Made by a program: the position numbers and the translations under genes. This document shows, one piece after another, positions 17,185 to 27,300 of a DNA stretch of 64,000 nucleotides. The notes beneath the pieces are model-generated. The model was given only the letters and a program-made list of their open reading frames with translations, had not been told where the DNA came from and ran no database searches. Origin of the DNA: an uncultured Pirellulaceae bacterium (lineage in GTDB: Bacteria > Planctomycetota > Planctomycetia > Pirellulales > Pirellulaceae); the NCBI GenBank assembly GCA_938083195.1, contig CALKCK010000017.1:16885-80884 (forward strand). Direction: 5' to 3'. The stretch's first letter is position 1, and each line of letters opens with the position of its first letter.

Positions 17185-18153
17185 ATGTCAATGAATAGGT
17201 TTCCACAATTTAGGAAGACTTGTGAGGGAAACGCCTCCTCTATTACTGAGGTCGTTCGGGCTTTACCGTTTGAACTTCAGTCCAAAGAGACGGTTTTCGC
17301 GGTTTTAATCCGCGTTGGCGAGCATTATCTTTTGGTCCCAACCCACCATGAGGATGTTGTTGAGCTTAATGGAGAACTGACCGAAGCGGTCGTTGTTTCT
17401 GATGGCGATAGAATTCTATATCGAGGAATTGAATTTGTCTTTGAGTTAGGCGACGGCCAAACGCATCCACCGCTCAGTCCAACGGATTCAGAGTTGGTCG
17501 GTGAAACGACTCTTTTAGTTCACCATCGAGTCAATAATTTTCTACAGGTAATCAATGGGGGCGGGTTTTTATTGGATACCGGTATCGCCAATGAAGATTT
17601 CGAACTGGTTAGTCGTGGTTGGAGCACCGTAAAGTCGAAGCAAGATCAATTAGCTGAACTGCTCAGTAAAGTTGTATCGCTTAAGAGTCAGCCCGTCCTA
17701 AAAGTCGAAAATAACGATCTCGGTGATTTGCTCACCAGTGCCATCCGGGATTGGATAGAGAAAGCTGACATCGAGGAGGTCGGAATCGACTTCGAGCCAA
17801 GTGACCAGCAGGTTTGTTTTGGGTTTGACCGGTTGAAATTGGGGATTGCAATTGACGGTTTGCTGGATTTAGCAGCCAAAGCAAGTTTCCCTGAAAATCG
17901 AAAAATTCAAGTGAATGTGAATGTGAGTGGAGCTTTCGTCCGAATTGGACTGGGCTATCAAGGGACTGGAATCAGCATTAGGCCAGAGAACAGTCAGAAT
18001 ATTCGAATGCAGGCCAATGAGACTTCGGGGGGAGTCGAATTTAACTTTTCGAGGGCTTTGGTTCGCGCTCACGGCGGGGATTTGGTGCTGACTCGCGTTG
18101 CTTTGGATCAGCGGCGAATCGACGTTTACCTTCCCCTCAAGCCGGTTGTTTAG
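17185..18153 (+). CDS. Histidine-kinase-like sensor protein with FHA-like N-terminus
   Basis: This is a soluble 322-residue protein. Residues ~35-90 have beta strands with ELNGELTEAVVVSDGDRI, resembling a forkhead-associated domain (the phosphothreonine-site residues are not clear). A dimerisation-type helix follows with LLVHHRVNNFLQ, in which His114 occupies the place of the phosphorylated histidine (compare HDLNNLL). A GHKL-ATPase-like region (about 190-320) has weak motifs: the N-box is not obvious, and TSGGVEFNFSRALVRAHGG resembles the G2 box and last helix. It could be a sensor kinase or a degenerate, non-catalytic relative. ATG 17185 or 17191 follow a purine-rich GAAGATGG. Confidence 0.6.
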   Translation: MSMNRFPQFRKTCEGNASSITEVVRALPFELQSKETVFAVLIRVGEHYLLVPTHHEDVVELNGELTEAVVVSDGDRILYRGIEFVFELGDGQTHPPLSPTDSELVGETTLLVHHRVNNFLQVINGGGFLLDTGIANEDFELVSRGWSTVKSKQDQLAELLSKVVSLKSQPVLKVENNDLGDLLTSAIRDWIEKADIEEVGIDFEPSDQQVCFGFDRLKLGIAIDGLLDLAAKASFPENRKIQVNVNVSGAFVRIGLGYQGTGISIRPENSQNIRMQANETSGGVEFNFSRALVRAHGGDLVLTRVALDQRRIDVYLPLKPVV

Positions 18154-18474
18154 GTTCAGGTACTTGTTTGCTGCCGCAATTGAATTGAGGATTGAAAACC
18201 TGCGAGGGGCACAAATTACTTGTGCAAAAAAAACCGAAAATTAGATGGGATATTGATTTCCGATTATTCGGCCTATGACGATCCACCGTTGGTGTTTGAC
18301 GGCAAATCAAGGCAAACTTTACCACTGATAACGGTGCTTACCGTTGGGAAGGTGATGCAACTACCGAGGCCAACCCATTCGTGGCGATATACCCCTTAGC
18401 CAAGGAATCAACCTTTGCACGCTAGCAAGGCGGGTTTTTCAAGGTTTTTAACAAAATGGGTTTGAGGACTTCAA

Positions 18475-18503
18475 TTGATGAGATTGAAGGAAGGCGGTAA
18501 GAT
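18475..18503 (+). promoter_or_regulatory. Possible promoter for the DUF1571 gene
   Basis: TTGATG (18475-18480), a 17-bp spacer and TAAGAT (18498-18503) precede the DUF1571 start by about 90 bp. They lie within a 440-bp gap (18154-18594) that otherwise shows no gene. Confidence 0.4.
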
Positions 18504-18594
18504 ACGCCCGACTCGAAACCATAATTATAAATGGACATTGTAATTTGGAATTGTTGAACGCTCGAGTCAACAAAGCAAGATCACGGAGGATCGG

Positions 18595-19554
18595 ATGCAT
18601 CAACGATTTAGAAGTTCTTTAAAGATGGTATTTTCTCTTGCCATCGGCGTCTCAGTTCTTGGGACTCAGGCAGTGGCTCAGAATGATTCTGCTACCCAGA
18701 AACAAGAGCGCCAGGCGGCAACTTTTCGCGTACCAAAAGTGGCTGAGCTACCAAAACCAGAGACTACAAGGGATAACGACCTTCCGAGTACCGCTGTCAA
18801 ATCACCTTCTCCAAGGCACCCGCTCGATCGTGCGGTTTCCACTGCGGAGGAAGCTCTGGGGAGAATGCGGCGCGAGGTTTTTGACTATACCGCAATTTTA
18901 GCGAAGCGACAGCGTGTTAATGGTGAAATTGGTCCGACGACCTACATGGGTGCGAAAATTCGATGCCCGCGAATCAAAAAGTCAGGCGAAGAGGCACCAT
19001 TTAGCATTTACATGAGATTCATGAAGCCGACGAAGGTTGCCGGGAGAGAGGTGATCTGGGTCGATGGAAAAGACGACGGTAAAGCGTGGGTTCACGAAGG
19101 AGCTGGTTCTCCGTTATTGAGATTAAAATCGTTTCTTCTAGAACCTTCTTCCACGTTGATGATGCGAGGACAGCGGGAGCCAATCTATGAAGCTGGACTC
19201 GAAAATTTGATCACTAAGTTGATCGAAAAGGCGGAACGTGATCGTGCTGCTGGGCAATGCATCGTCAATTACAGCGATGGTGCGACTATCAACAAGCGGT
19301 CCTGTTCAGTCATTGAGCTAATTCACGAAGATCGTAAAGAGCCGTACGAATTTCATAAGGCACAAGTATTCATCGATGACGAATTGGGATTGCCTGTTCG
19401 GTTTGCAGCTTATGATTGGCCAACTTCTCCGGGAGCAGAGCCTGAGCTGATTGAAGAGTATACGTACTTGAACATTAAAGTGAATGTTGGGCTTACTGAT
19501 ATCGATTTTGATCCAAGAAACCCAAAATATAAATTCAAAGGCTTGCCAAACTAG
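18595..19554 (+). CDS. Exported DUF1571-domain protein
   Basis: This is a 319-residue protein with a signal peptide (hydrophobic ~10-28, AVAQN cleavage region), a proline-rich linker, then a DUF1571 domain from about residue 85. Typical segments are FDYTAILAKRQRVNGE, the FMKPTKVAGREVIWVDG stretch (split), VFIDDELGLPVRFAAYDWP and LIEEYTYLN with DIDFDPRNP. The fold is related to LolA/LolB-like and outer-membrane lipoprotein-sorting domains, so an envelope role is likely, but no biochemical function is known. GGAGG about 5 bases before ATG 18595 fixes the start. A strong terminator follows at 19.6 kb, so it is transcribed alone. Confidence 0.85.
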   Translation: MHQRFRSSLKMVFSLAIGVSVLGTQAVAQNDSATQKQERQAATFRVPKVAELPKPETTRDNDLPSTAVKSPSPRHPLDRAVSTAEEALGRMRREVFDYTAILAKRQRVNGEIGPTTYMGAKIRCPRIKKSGEEAPFSIYMRFMKPTKVAGREVIWVDGKDDGKAWVHEGAGSPLLRLKSFLLEPSSTLMMRGQREPIYEAGLENLITKLIEKAERDRAAGQCIVNYSDGATINKRSCSVIELIHEDRKEPYEFHKAQVFIDDELGLPVRFAAYDWPTSPGAEPELIEEYTYLNIKVNVGLTDIDFDPRNPKYKFKGLPN

Positions 19555-19605
19555 GTTTGCCGTCGGAGTTCTCTCTGGTGTGAGAGAAACTGAATTGCAA
19601 TAAGG

Positions 19606-19637
19606 AACCACCGTCAAAATTTGGCGGTGGTTTTTTT
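19606..19637 (+). terminator. Intrinsic terminator after the DUF1571 gene
   Basis: The hairpin ACCACCG (19607-19613) / CGGTGGT (19625-19631), with an 11-base loop that can close further, is followed directly by seven T residues. It lies about 50 bp after the stop codon. Confidence 0.85.
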
Positions 19638-19753
19638 GTGCGGACTTGTGGGGACCAATACGGACAAAGGGTACATGATTTGATAGAATGTCAATTGCGG
19701 AGCGGGTTTGTACTCGTTTGCTTGTCCTGAGATCTTCAACCTTTAGTTCTTAA

Positions 19754-21145
19754 ATGCCTCCCAGAAATCTACTCTTAATCGCATTGACGATTGTCGTATC
19801 GTTGGCTTGTTACTCCGTTGCTTCGCGAAATCGATATGCAAATTTATTTGCTGAAGCAATTGAAGTGATTGACAAGGAGTCGTTAAAGCGAATTTCGCGC
19901 GAAGATCTTTTCGTTTCTGCGATGGAGGGAATGCTGAAGGATCTCGACGAGCATTCGATGTATATTTCCGGTGAAATGTATCAGATGTTTGACGAAGATA
20001 TGCGTCAGGAATTTGGCGGGGTTGGCGTTTATGTCGAAATGGATCCACGTTCAAAGCGGTTGACTGTCCTGGCAGCGATGCCCCTATCCCCTGCTGCCAA
20101 AAGTGATTTTCAACCCGGTGATCAAGTGACGGACATCGACGGCAAGTCGGTCGAAGGAATGGATCAGCGTGAAGTCGTTAAATTATTACGCGGTCCAGTT
20201 GGTGTGCCCTTTAAGATTACGTTTGACCGTGCAGGAGAATCGATAACAAAGGAAGTCGAGCGAGCACGAATTGAGGTCGATAGTGTCCACGGCGATTCTC
20301 GTCTAGATAGTGGTTGGGATTTCCATTTACAGGAACACCCAAATATCGGTTACGTTCGTTTGGTTCAATTTGGAAGAAACACGGCGACTGAGCTATCTGC
20401 GGCACTGGATGAGATGGGACCGGTCGACGGTTTAATTATTGATCTCAGAAATAATACCGGGGGGTTGCTTGATGTGGCCGTCGACGTTTGCGATCTATTT
20501 CTGCCCGTGAAAAAGAAAATTGTGACCACGAAAGTTCGTGATCAGAAGGTCGACATTGTTTCCTTTTCTGAAAGTCCAGAAAAATCCGATCCGACGATGC
20601 CAATCTGCATTTTGGTTAACCGAAACTCTGCCAGTGCAAGTGAGGTAGTTTCTGGATGTTTACAGGATCATGGGCGGGTAACGGTAATTGGAGAGCAAAC
20701 TTGGGGAAAGGGAACCGTGCAAAATGTGATTCCAATTCAACGAGGTGAGAGTGCTCTTAAATTGACAACGGCAAGTTATTGGAGGCCCAGTGGTGAACAT
20801 ATCGATCGGTACGATGACATTGCGAAAGAAACAAAAATTTGGGGTGTTCAGCCAGATGAGGGCTGGAAAATTGAATTGTCCGACGAGGACATTTTTAAGA
20901 ATTCCCGATTGCGATACGTCCGGGAGCTGAAGGGCCTGCTGACGCCTGAGCAGTTGGAAATGGTGCAGGAGATCAGCCAGCTAAATATGAAGGCGGTGGA
21001 AGAGAAATTGAAGGCGGAAACGTCAGACAAGCCGCAGGTCGAGTTACCTCAAAACGACTCTCTGGGGCCGCATGTGGACCGCCCGCTGGAACGTGCAATT
21101 GAGTTTATGCAGCAGTTCTTTGAAAGTCCATTATCTGCGATTTAG
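19754..21145 (+). CDS. S41-family C-terminal processing peptidase with PDZ domain
   Basis: This is a 463-residue carboxyl-terminal protease (CtpA/Tsp type). It has an N-terminal transmembrane or signal segment (about 5-25), a PDZ domain at roughly 90-170 (PGDQVTDIDGKSVEGM), then the serine/lysine catalytic core: NRNSASASE with Ser294 and WGKGTVQ with Lys319, 25 residues apart as in E. coli Tsp. Such enzymes cleave exported proteins at their C-termini for maturation or turnover. The C-terminal 70 residues are helical and charged. ATG 19754 starts the hydrophobic segment; no strong ribosome-binding site is visible. It is convergent with the S4-domain gene, only 23 bp apart. Confidence 0.92.
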   Translation: MPPRNLLLIALTIVVSLACYSVASRNRYANLFAEAIEVIDKESLKRISREDLFVSAMEGMLKDLDEHSMYISGEMYQMFDEDMRQEFGGVGVYVEMDPRSKRLTVLAAMPLSPAAKSDFQPGDQVTDIDGKSVEGMDQREVVKLLRGPVGVPFKITFDRAGESITKEVERARIEVDSVHGDSRLDSGWDFHLQEHPNIGYVRLVQFGRNTATELSAALDEMGPVDGLIIDLRNNTGGLLDVAVDVCDLFLPVKKKIVTTKVRDQKVDIVSFSESPEKSDPTMPICILVNRNSASASEVVSGCLQDHGRVTVIGEQTWGKGTVQNVIPIQRGESALKLTTASYWRPSGEHIDRYDDIAKETKIWGVQPDEGWKIELSDEDIFKNSRLRYVRELKGLLTPEQLEMVQEISQLNMKAVEEKLKAETSDKPQVELPQNDSLGPHVDRPLERAIEFMQQFFESPLSAI

Positions 21146-21168
21146 AACAGGTGATTAGAGCCGATCTG

Positions 21169-21450
21169 TCAGTTCTCAGGTTGGCTCAGTGAGACCACGT
21201 ACACCACGCCGTCGAGTTCCACCTCGTCATTCACGCGAAGTTGGCGACGGCGCCGGGTTTCAAGCTCGCCATTGACGGCCACTTCGCCACCTTGGATTAG
21301 TCGTTTTGCCTGGCCCCCCGTTGGCACACCGCAGGTTTTTAAAAACTGGTCGAGGTGAATGGTAGGTTCACTAGGCTCTGAATTTGCCTCGGATGTAGGC
21401 AGTGCAGTGGAGGGTGGGGTTGGTTGTTCAGGGGAAGGTGTCTTTTCCAT
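21169..21450 (-). CDS. Small S4-domain RNA-binding protein
   Basis: This is a 93-residue protein with a disordered Pro/Ser/Thr/Glu-rich N-terminus (about 30 residues), then a compact S4 domain: IHLDQFLKTCGV, GGQAKRLIQGGEVAVNGE and a basic RRRRQLRVNDEV segment. It matches the YaaA/YbcJ-type small S4 proteins that bind structured RNA, often linked to ribosome function. The unusual feature is the acidic, low-complexity N-terminal extension. It lies 11 bp downstream of the sulfotransferase gene on the same strand, so the two are probably cotranscribed. Confidence 0.85.
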   Translation of the reverse strand: MEKTPSPEQPTPPSTALPTSEANSEPSEPTIHLDQFLKTCGVPTGGQAKRLIQGGEVAVNGELETRRRRQLRVNDEVELDGVVYVVSLSQPEN

Positions 21451-21461
21451 GGTCGTTTCTT

Positions 21462-22313
21462 TTACCAGTCGAATGATGTTTCGTAATCGTACTGAATCAA
21501 TTGGTTGCCAGCGTATTCTTTAAACCATTCTTTATTCTGTTTGGTAAAGTAATTGGTCCAATCCCCCACAGAGCCCTTGCGAAGAAACGCAGAGGGTCTC
21601 TCTTCTTTAAATCCAGGTTTTAGGTGGCCGTGTATTTTAGCAGCCTTTTTCGGATCGACATCGAGAAATTTGAACAACTGGTTTCTTTCTTTGCTGACGT
21701 TGCGATGCAGATCTTCATAACGCACGAATTTGATTTTCAATTTCGGATATAAAGATACCGCTAACTCGTCCCGTTGGAGGTGTTCGTTCCAGAAGCCTAA
21801 AGACTGCCGAAACATCTCATGGTGGCAAAGTAAGTCTTCTGGGTGTTTTTGGAAGTGCCACGGGTCGGCGCGAAAATTTTGAAGCGTTTCCTTCATTGCG
21901 GGAATTCGATCAAACAGTCGAGTCGTGCCGGGATTGTTGTAGAGGTGGAAGGCGCGGCTGACGAGCACATCCCTACCGTCCCGGATGATTGAAATATGAG
22001 GGACGTTTCTGATGGGGATAGGGATAATCGTTGATGGTGTTCGCTCGCCAATGAGTGTCGCGTTTGGTTCGGCGAAATTCTCTATGGTTTGGCGAATCAT
22101 TTCTTCAAAATTGTTTCGCGCCTTCTCTTTGGCGGGTTCTGTTTGGTAGATCGGTAATTGTTCTAGATTTTGATTGAATGTCGAAACCAATTCACCCCAG
22201 TGGAATTCGCCAACCACACTGATGGTCTCGTGACTGCTGAGCAGGCTGCCGAGCCAATTGGTGCCGGATTTCATGAATCCGCGAACGCAGAAAAAACGCT
22301 TGTTTGAGGACAT
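21462..22313 (-). CDS. PAPS-dependent sulfotransferase
   Basis: This is a 283-residue cytosolic sulfotransferase. The 5'-phosphosulfate loop is KSGTNWL (residues 15-21), with the catalytic-type Lys15. The 3'-phosphate site is the SIIRDGRDVLVSRAF region (split), and the C-terminal RKGSVGDWTNYFT matches the RKGxxGDWxxxFT signature of PAPS-binding sulfotransferases. The enzyme moves sulfate from PAPS to a hydroxyl or amino acceptor, probably a glycan, lipid or small metabolite. Planctomycetes often carry several such genes. ATG 22313 is the first codon of the conserved N-terminus. Confidence 0.9.
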   Translation of the reverse strand: MSSNKRFFCVRGFMKSGTNWLGSLLSSHETISVVGEFHWGELVSTFNQNLEQLPIYQTEPAKEKARNNFEEMIRQTIENFAEPNATLIGERTPSTIIPIPIRNVPHISIIRDGRDVLVSRAFHLYNNPGTTRLFDRIPAMKETLQNFRADPWHFQKHPEDLLCHHEMFRQSLGFWNEHLQRDELAVSLYPKLKIKFVRYEDLHRNVSKERNQLFKFLDVDPKKAAKIHGHLKPGFKEERPSAFLRKGSVGDWTNYFTKQNKEWFKEYAGNQLIQYDYETSFDW

Positions 22314-22645
22314 TGCGGTTACATTGAAAAGAGACGTTTACCCTAATATCTTGGACAAACCTACGGCCTTCGTCAACCGCGGTTGGTGACCGACTTAAGG
22401 AGTAGTTGAGACGTTTAATCGTTTGGTGGATAGTCAGTTGAGGTGAGCCAAGGGTGTTTGTGATTTCACCATAGCAGCGGGCGGCTCAAGATTAAGTAGT
22501 CAAGAATTCCTAACCACAATGATTGATCCGTTGATTTAGGTCTTTTTACATTTTAATTCGAGACTTGTTTTAGAAAGTGTGGAAAGTTTCCAACAGTTGC
22601 GATAGGATTTTTGAAGTAATTTTCAAATCATGGAGTAATAAAATA
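22314..22645. other. Divergent intergenic region
   Basis: This 332-bp spacer separates the divergent sulfotransferase (minus) and Gfo/Idh/MocA (plus) genes and must hold both promoters. I see no strong -35/-10 pair and no RNA gene. Confidence 0.5.
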
Positions 22646-24115
22646 ATGTCAGAGAAACAATCTAATCGCCGTGGGTTTTTAAAGACTTCGGCAGGTGCGT
22701 TAGCAGCTACATCGGTTTTGACGGGAACCTCGAAGGCGTCGGTGCCCGCTGGTCCAAGCGCCAATTTGCGGATCGGCTTCATTGGCCCTGGCGGACGAGG
22801 GTTTGGTGCCCATGTTAAACGAATGACTAAGCTGCAGGTCGAAGGCGAGAAAATTGAGTTGGTTGCTGTCTGTGATGTCTACAACAAGCATGCCGAACGC
22901 GCCGCAAAATATATCAAAAAGGAAACCGGGTTCGAGCCCAAGCAATACGAAGATTACATCGAGATGCTAGAAAAGGAGGATCTAGATGCAGTTTGCATTG
23001 GTACACCAGATCACTGGCATGCAAAACAAACGATTGAATGTCTTGGACGCGGGCTTCACGTTTACTGTGAAAAGCCGATGACAAAAACAGTAAATGAGGC
23101 GATTGAAGTCTTGAGGGCTTGGCAAAAGTCAGGCAAGGTCATGCAGGTCGGTGTGCAATCAACCAGTTTGCCACTATGGGCACAAGTTAATAATTTGCTC
23201 ACTTCTGGAAAACTTGGCAAAGTGCTTACTTATCAGACAGAGTTTTTTCGAAACTCAGCGATGGGGCAATGGCGGTATTATGAATTAGAGCCAGAAATGA
23301 ATCCCAAGAACATCAACTGGAAAAAGTGGTTGGGCGTAGAGGAAGGATTGGCTGAATACGAGGATTTTGATCGAGCGAAATATAAACAGTGGCGACGTTT
23401 TTGGCCTTACGGTTCGGGGATGTTTACCGATTTATTTGTCCATCGAACGACCACGATGCTGAAGGCCACCGGGCTTCGGTTTCCGGGGCGGGTTTGCGGA
23501 GCGGGCGGAATTTTTCTTGAGTATGATGGTCGGGATGTGCCCGACGTAGCGACGGTAGTTGCTGATTTCAAAGAGGGTGTCCAGGGCTTGGTGACCGCCA
23601 CGATGGCCTGCCAAAACACGCCCATCAAGCAACTTATCCGGGGCCACTTTGGTTCTCTCGTGTTTGGAACCGGTGAACAGTTTGACGGGTTTGATTTTAT
23701 TCCTGAACGGCCTCAGGTGACTCGTAATAGTAAACTCAAGGACGAACGGATTCAGACGGAAGTGGTAAAAGATACGACTTATGCTCACTTTAAAAACTGG
23801 GTAGAGGCCATGTATGCCGATGATCCGGCGATGTGCAACAACGATCCCTTGCTTGGTGCCGCGGCAATCACCACCGTTATTCTCGGTGCTCAAAGTTACC
23901 GTGAGGGTAAAGTGTTTTTCTTTGACGATGAAAATTATACCGTCAGCGATTCCAATCCATCGTGGGCGAAAAATTGGGAAAAAATGTCAGAGAAACGTTC
24001 CAAGCCGAACCATATCGCTGGTTGGAAGGGGGGCGATACTGGGAGTGTCTTGGAGGAGCCTGACTACATGAGCCTGGCGGGTCCTTGGGTGGATGGCAAA
24101 GAGCCTGGTTCATAG
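22646..24115 (+). CDS. Tat-exported Gfo/Idh/MocA-family oxidoreductase
   Basis: This is a 489-residue NAD(P)-dependent dehydrogenase. The N-terminus has a twin-arginine signal (SNRRGFLKTSAGA, residues ~6-18). A Rossmann domain with GFIGPGGRG (44-52) and CDVYNKHAERA follows, then the family's EKPMT motif and the C-terminal GFO_IDH_MocA fold. Homologues in planctomycetes act on sugars or inositol-like polyols outside the cytoplasm, with the cofactor bound before Tat export. ATG 22646 is chosen over 22577 because GGAG lies 10 bases upstream and it yields a normal-length Tat signal. It is convergent with a large ThuA/dehydrogenase gene, a frequent pairing in carbohydrate-utilisation regions. Confidence 0.92.
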   Translation: MSEKQSNRRGFLKTSAGALAATSVLTGTSKASVPAGPSANLRIGFIGPGGRGFGAHVKRMTKLQVEGEKIELVAVCDVYNKHAERAAKYIKKETGFEPKQYEDYIEMLEKEDLDAVCIGTPDHWHAKQTIECLGRGLHVYCEKPMTKTVNEAIEVLRAWQKSGKVMQVGVQSTSLPLWAQVNNLLTSGKLGKVLTYQTEFFRNSAMGQWRYYELEPEMNPKNINWKKWLGVEEGLAEYEDFDRAKYKQWRRFWPYGSGMFTDLFVHRTTTMLKATGLRFPGRVCGAGGIFLEYDGRDVPDVATVVADFKEGVQGLVTATMACQNTPIKQLIRGHFGSLVFGTGEQFDGFDFIPERPQVTRNSKLKDERIQTEVVKDTTYAHFKNWVEAMYADDPAMCNNDPLLGAAAITTVILGAQSYREGKVFFFDDENYTVSDSNPSWAKNWEKMSEKRSKPNHIAGWKGGDTGSVLEEPDYMSLAGPWVDGKEPGS

Positions 24116-24327
24116 GACAATCGTCAGTCGCATGGCTCCGTCGGTAGTTCATACTGAGGAGCAATAGCCGTCAAGTTGTCTATCGGTGTTGTTAACGGCC
24201 CCGAAAGATATTACTTGGCGGCTTTTTTTATTCGAATGAAGAATGTCTACAACAGGGTTGATGTGTCCGGTCGGAGCAATCATTTGTAATTTGTTCGTCG
24301 TGGAAACCACGCAAAAGAAGTGTCAGG

Positions 24328-27300
24328 TCAATTTGTTTCCAGAGTGATTGCCATCGTGACCGGGGCTGTGTTGTCTGGCCCTTTAATCAATTGGACTGAT
24401 TTGATTGGTTTATTGCGTTGAGGAATAACAGTCAGATATCGGAGTTGTTGGTTTCTGACGCCGAAGGCAAATTCAGATTTTGGAACATCGGTTCGATTAA
24501 TGTAGTCGGAAAAGTGTTGTCCGTTAATTAATTGGTGGTCTTCGGATTTGCCGTCGCCGTATTTGATGCGAACGATCATTGAAACGCTCTCATCTCGGCT
24601 GTAGGGGAACGACCAGCCACCCACTCCCCCAAGCATGTGGATTGCTTTCATCCTGCCTATACAGGGGAATTCGACAGTTTTAGGCATTTTTCGACTAATG
24701 TTTCCGAGTGGTCCGAACAGTTCGATTGCATTCGGTACGGTTCCATTTTGCGGGTTGATGAGTTGAAACGGCACCCCTTTGAAAGTTTTCGAATCCCAAT
24801 TTTCAAAGATTAGTTTTTCTGCGTCGCCATTGCCAATGAACATGGGCGTGTCACTACAGATGGTTGCAATCTTACGCAATGAGACGGGGACAAACTGTCC
24901 ACGCTGAGTTAGGAATTCCAATAAGTCTGCCATGTTCTTTTTAGTGATTTGTTTTTCAAATCCTTCAGGCATAATTGATTGGGTAGAGCCTGAGAGTTCG
25001 TCAATGTCTTCTCTTAAAATTACCTGTTTTTTGCCTTTTTCATCATATAGCTCGATCGCTGTTTTGGATTCAGCTGCGAGTAATCCATTGATTAGGAGGC
25101 CGTCTAACGTGGTCACGGTATAGCGTCGGTAATTGCCTTCAACATCACGACTTGGGTCGATGATATGGGTAAGTAATTCCTGCTTGGGGTGCACGGCCAT
25201 GCCCGTTAGGTCGGGTCCGATTTCAGCCCCTTCTCCATTATGCTTGTGGCAATTAGCACATTGGTCTTTGAAGACTGTTTTTCCGACGGTTGCGTCCCCG
25301 GTTAACATTGCGACGGGCAGCATTTCAGCTAGGACTTTTTGGCGATCGGCATTTGGAAGAGCCCCACCTCGTTCGAGAAGGATTGTGGCTCTCGTCCGAA
25401 TTTCGGCATTGGGGTGGCTGCTAATCGCTTGTTTTTGTTCCAGCGTGAGTTCTGAAAGTAGGAGTTTTCCATTTTCAATTAAGGATAATAGCGAATGGGT
25501 TGATTCAGGTCGTTTTAGGAAGACTGCCACAGCGGCTTTGCGAATCCTTGGCGTTAGCCCGCGGATTTTGGTGGCGAGTGCCGGTCCCACCTGTTTTGAT
25601 TGGCTCAAAGCGAGGGCCTCGACAATGCCGACGCCGAGACTTGGCTCAACCTGAGAATTTAAACGATTCAAAAGTTCGCTGACAGTTTCGTCATCACTGG
25701 AGCGGAATGAGATGAGTTCCCGGGCGGCGGTCACCCTTTGATCAATGCTCAGAACGGGGTCGTCAACTGTTGCCAATAAATCCTGAGAGACTTTTGCGGC
25801 ATAGTCAGCGAACTGAGTGCTGCCCCAATTTTGAGCAAGTTTGACGAGTGCTCCACGTTCGGCAGGCGGTAAGCGTTCGACCAATAATTTCAAATTCCCT
25901 TCGAGTCGCCCATCCAAAACCGGTGGCTGGTCGCTGGGCCAACCTCGTCCGAGGCCTTCAATCACGGCGTTTAAGAGAGCTGGCTCAGCGTTGCTGAGTT
26001 GACTAATCAATTCAGGTAGGGCTGCCGAGTTCCCCGCTCGCGCGTAGTGCTCGGTGACGATTTTGACGGTGTTGATCAGGCCTGCATTGGGTTCTGTAAA
26101 TTCCGCAACGGATTGCAAAAATTGGGAATCGTTGGATGCAGCAGCAGCGGTAAAAGCGTCGGGTGTCCAGCGATCCTGATACTGAGCCTGTTGCTTCCAC
26201 ATGTTTACCAGGGCTGTTCCAGCACTTGGTGCGGGCGGCAAATCACAGAGGGCGAGTAAGGCGGCCAGACGGACTTGCGCATCGGGATCGTTTAATAAAT
26301 TCAGGGTCAAAATATTATCGGTGGACTTCCGGATTTTGGGCAACACTTGAATCGCATTTTTGCGTACACCACGTGATGGGTGGCTCAGTGCACCGAGAAG
26401 TGCTGCTTCTGCATCGGAATTGTTACCAGCGAATTGGCCAAGACCATGGAGGGTCCATAAGGCATGAATCGCGCCGACATTTAATCCAATTGGATCGACT
26501 GATTGACTGTTGACGAGTGAAATCAAGGAATTGACAACATCCGTTTGATTGCGTTCGACTAGCAGACGTTGAGCGTGTTTCCTCAAAAGCATGGTGGGGT
26601 TCGTCAGTGCTTTTACTAGTTGTTCTGGCGTTGCGATGGCCAAGTTAACTGGTGGCTGAGTTGGTTTATCGCCATAGACTACACGGTAAATTCGCCCATG
26701 TTTTTTGTCTCGGAGATCCGATTTATAGGCATTCCCCTTGCCTGTTTCGAATCCGCGTGGCGTTGGATTATGTTGCACGATGTAGTTGTACCAGTCGATA
26801 ACCCAAACGTTGCCATCGGGGCCAACTTCGGCCATGATTGGTGCGGTCCACTCGTCGTCACTGGCGAACAGGTTGAAAGGACTTGTCGACGTGAAATCAG
26901 TACCGTTTGGTTTAAGGATAAATGTACCAACCAAATGGCCGGTCGGTCCATTAACAAAGGCTGCACGATTCCAGTACTCCTGAGGATACGCCCGAGCTGT
27001 ATAAATCGAATGTCCTGCTGCAGCGGTGTATCCTCCGTGCCAGTCTACCTGTCGAATGTTTTTAGTGATTGGGGCAAACTGATAAGAGTCGGCAATGGAG
27101 CCAAGAACCAACGAAGGTGTCCATCCGCGGACTTTTTCATAGTACCGATTGGGAATCGGCATGTAGACGCTGGGGTTACCGTTAGCGGTCGACCCGAAAA
27201 TAATCCCCTCCTCACTAATCCCGAGTCCCCAAGTGTTATTGTTGGTGGATCGAACGAATTCTAGTTCCGGTCCAATCGGGTTAAAACGGAAAAATCCTTG

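Noticed and set aside
26620..27264. 214-codon frame opposite the ThuA/dehydrogenase gene
   Set aside because: The minus-strand frame has strong family motifs throughout this stretch, so the plus-strand frame is incidental.
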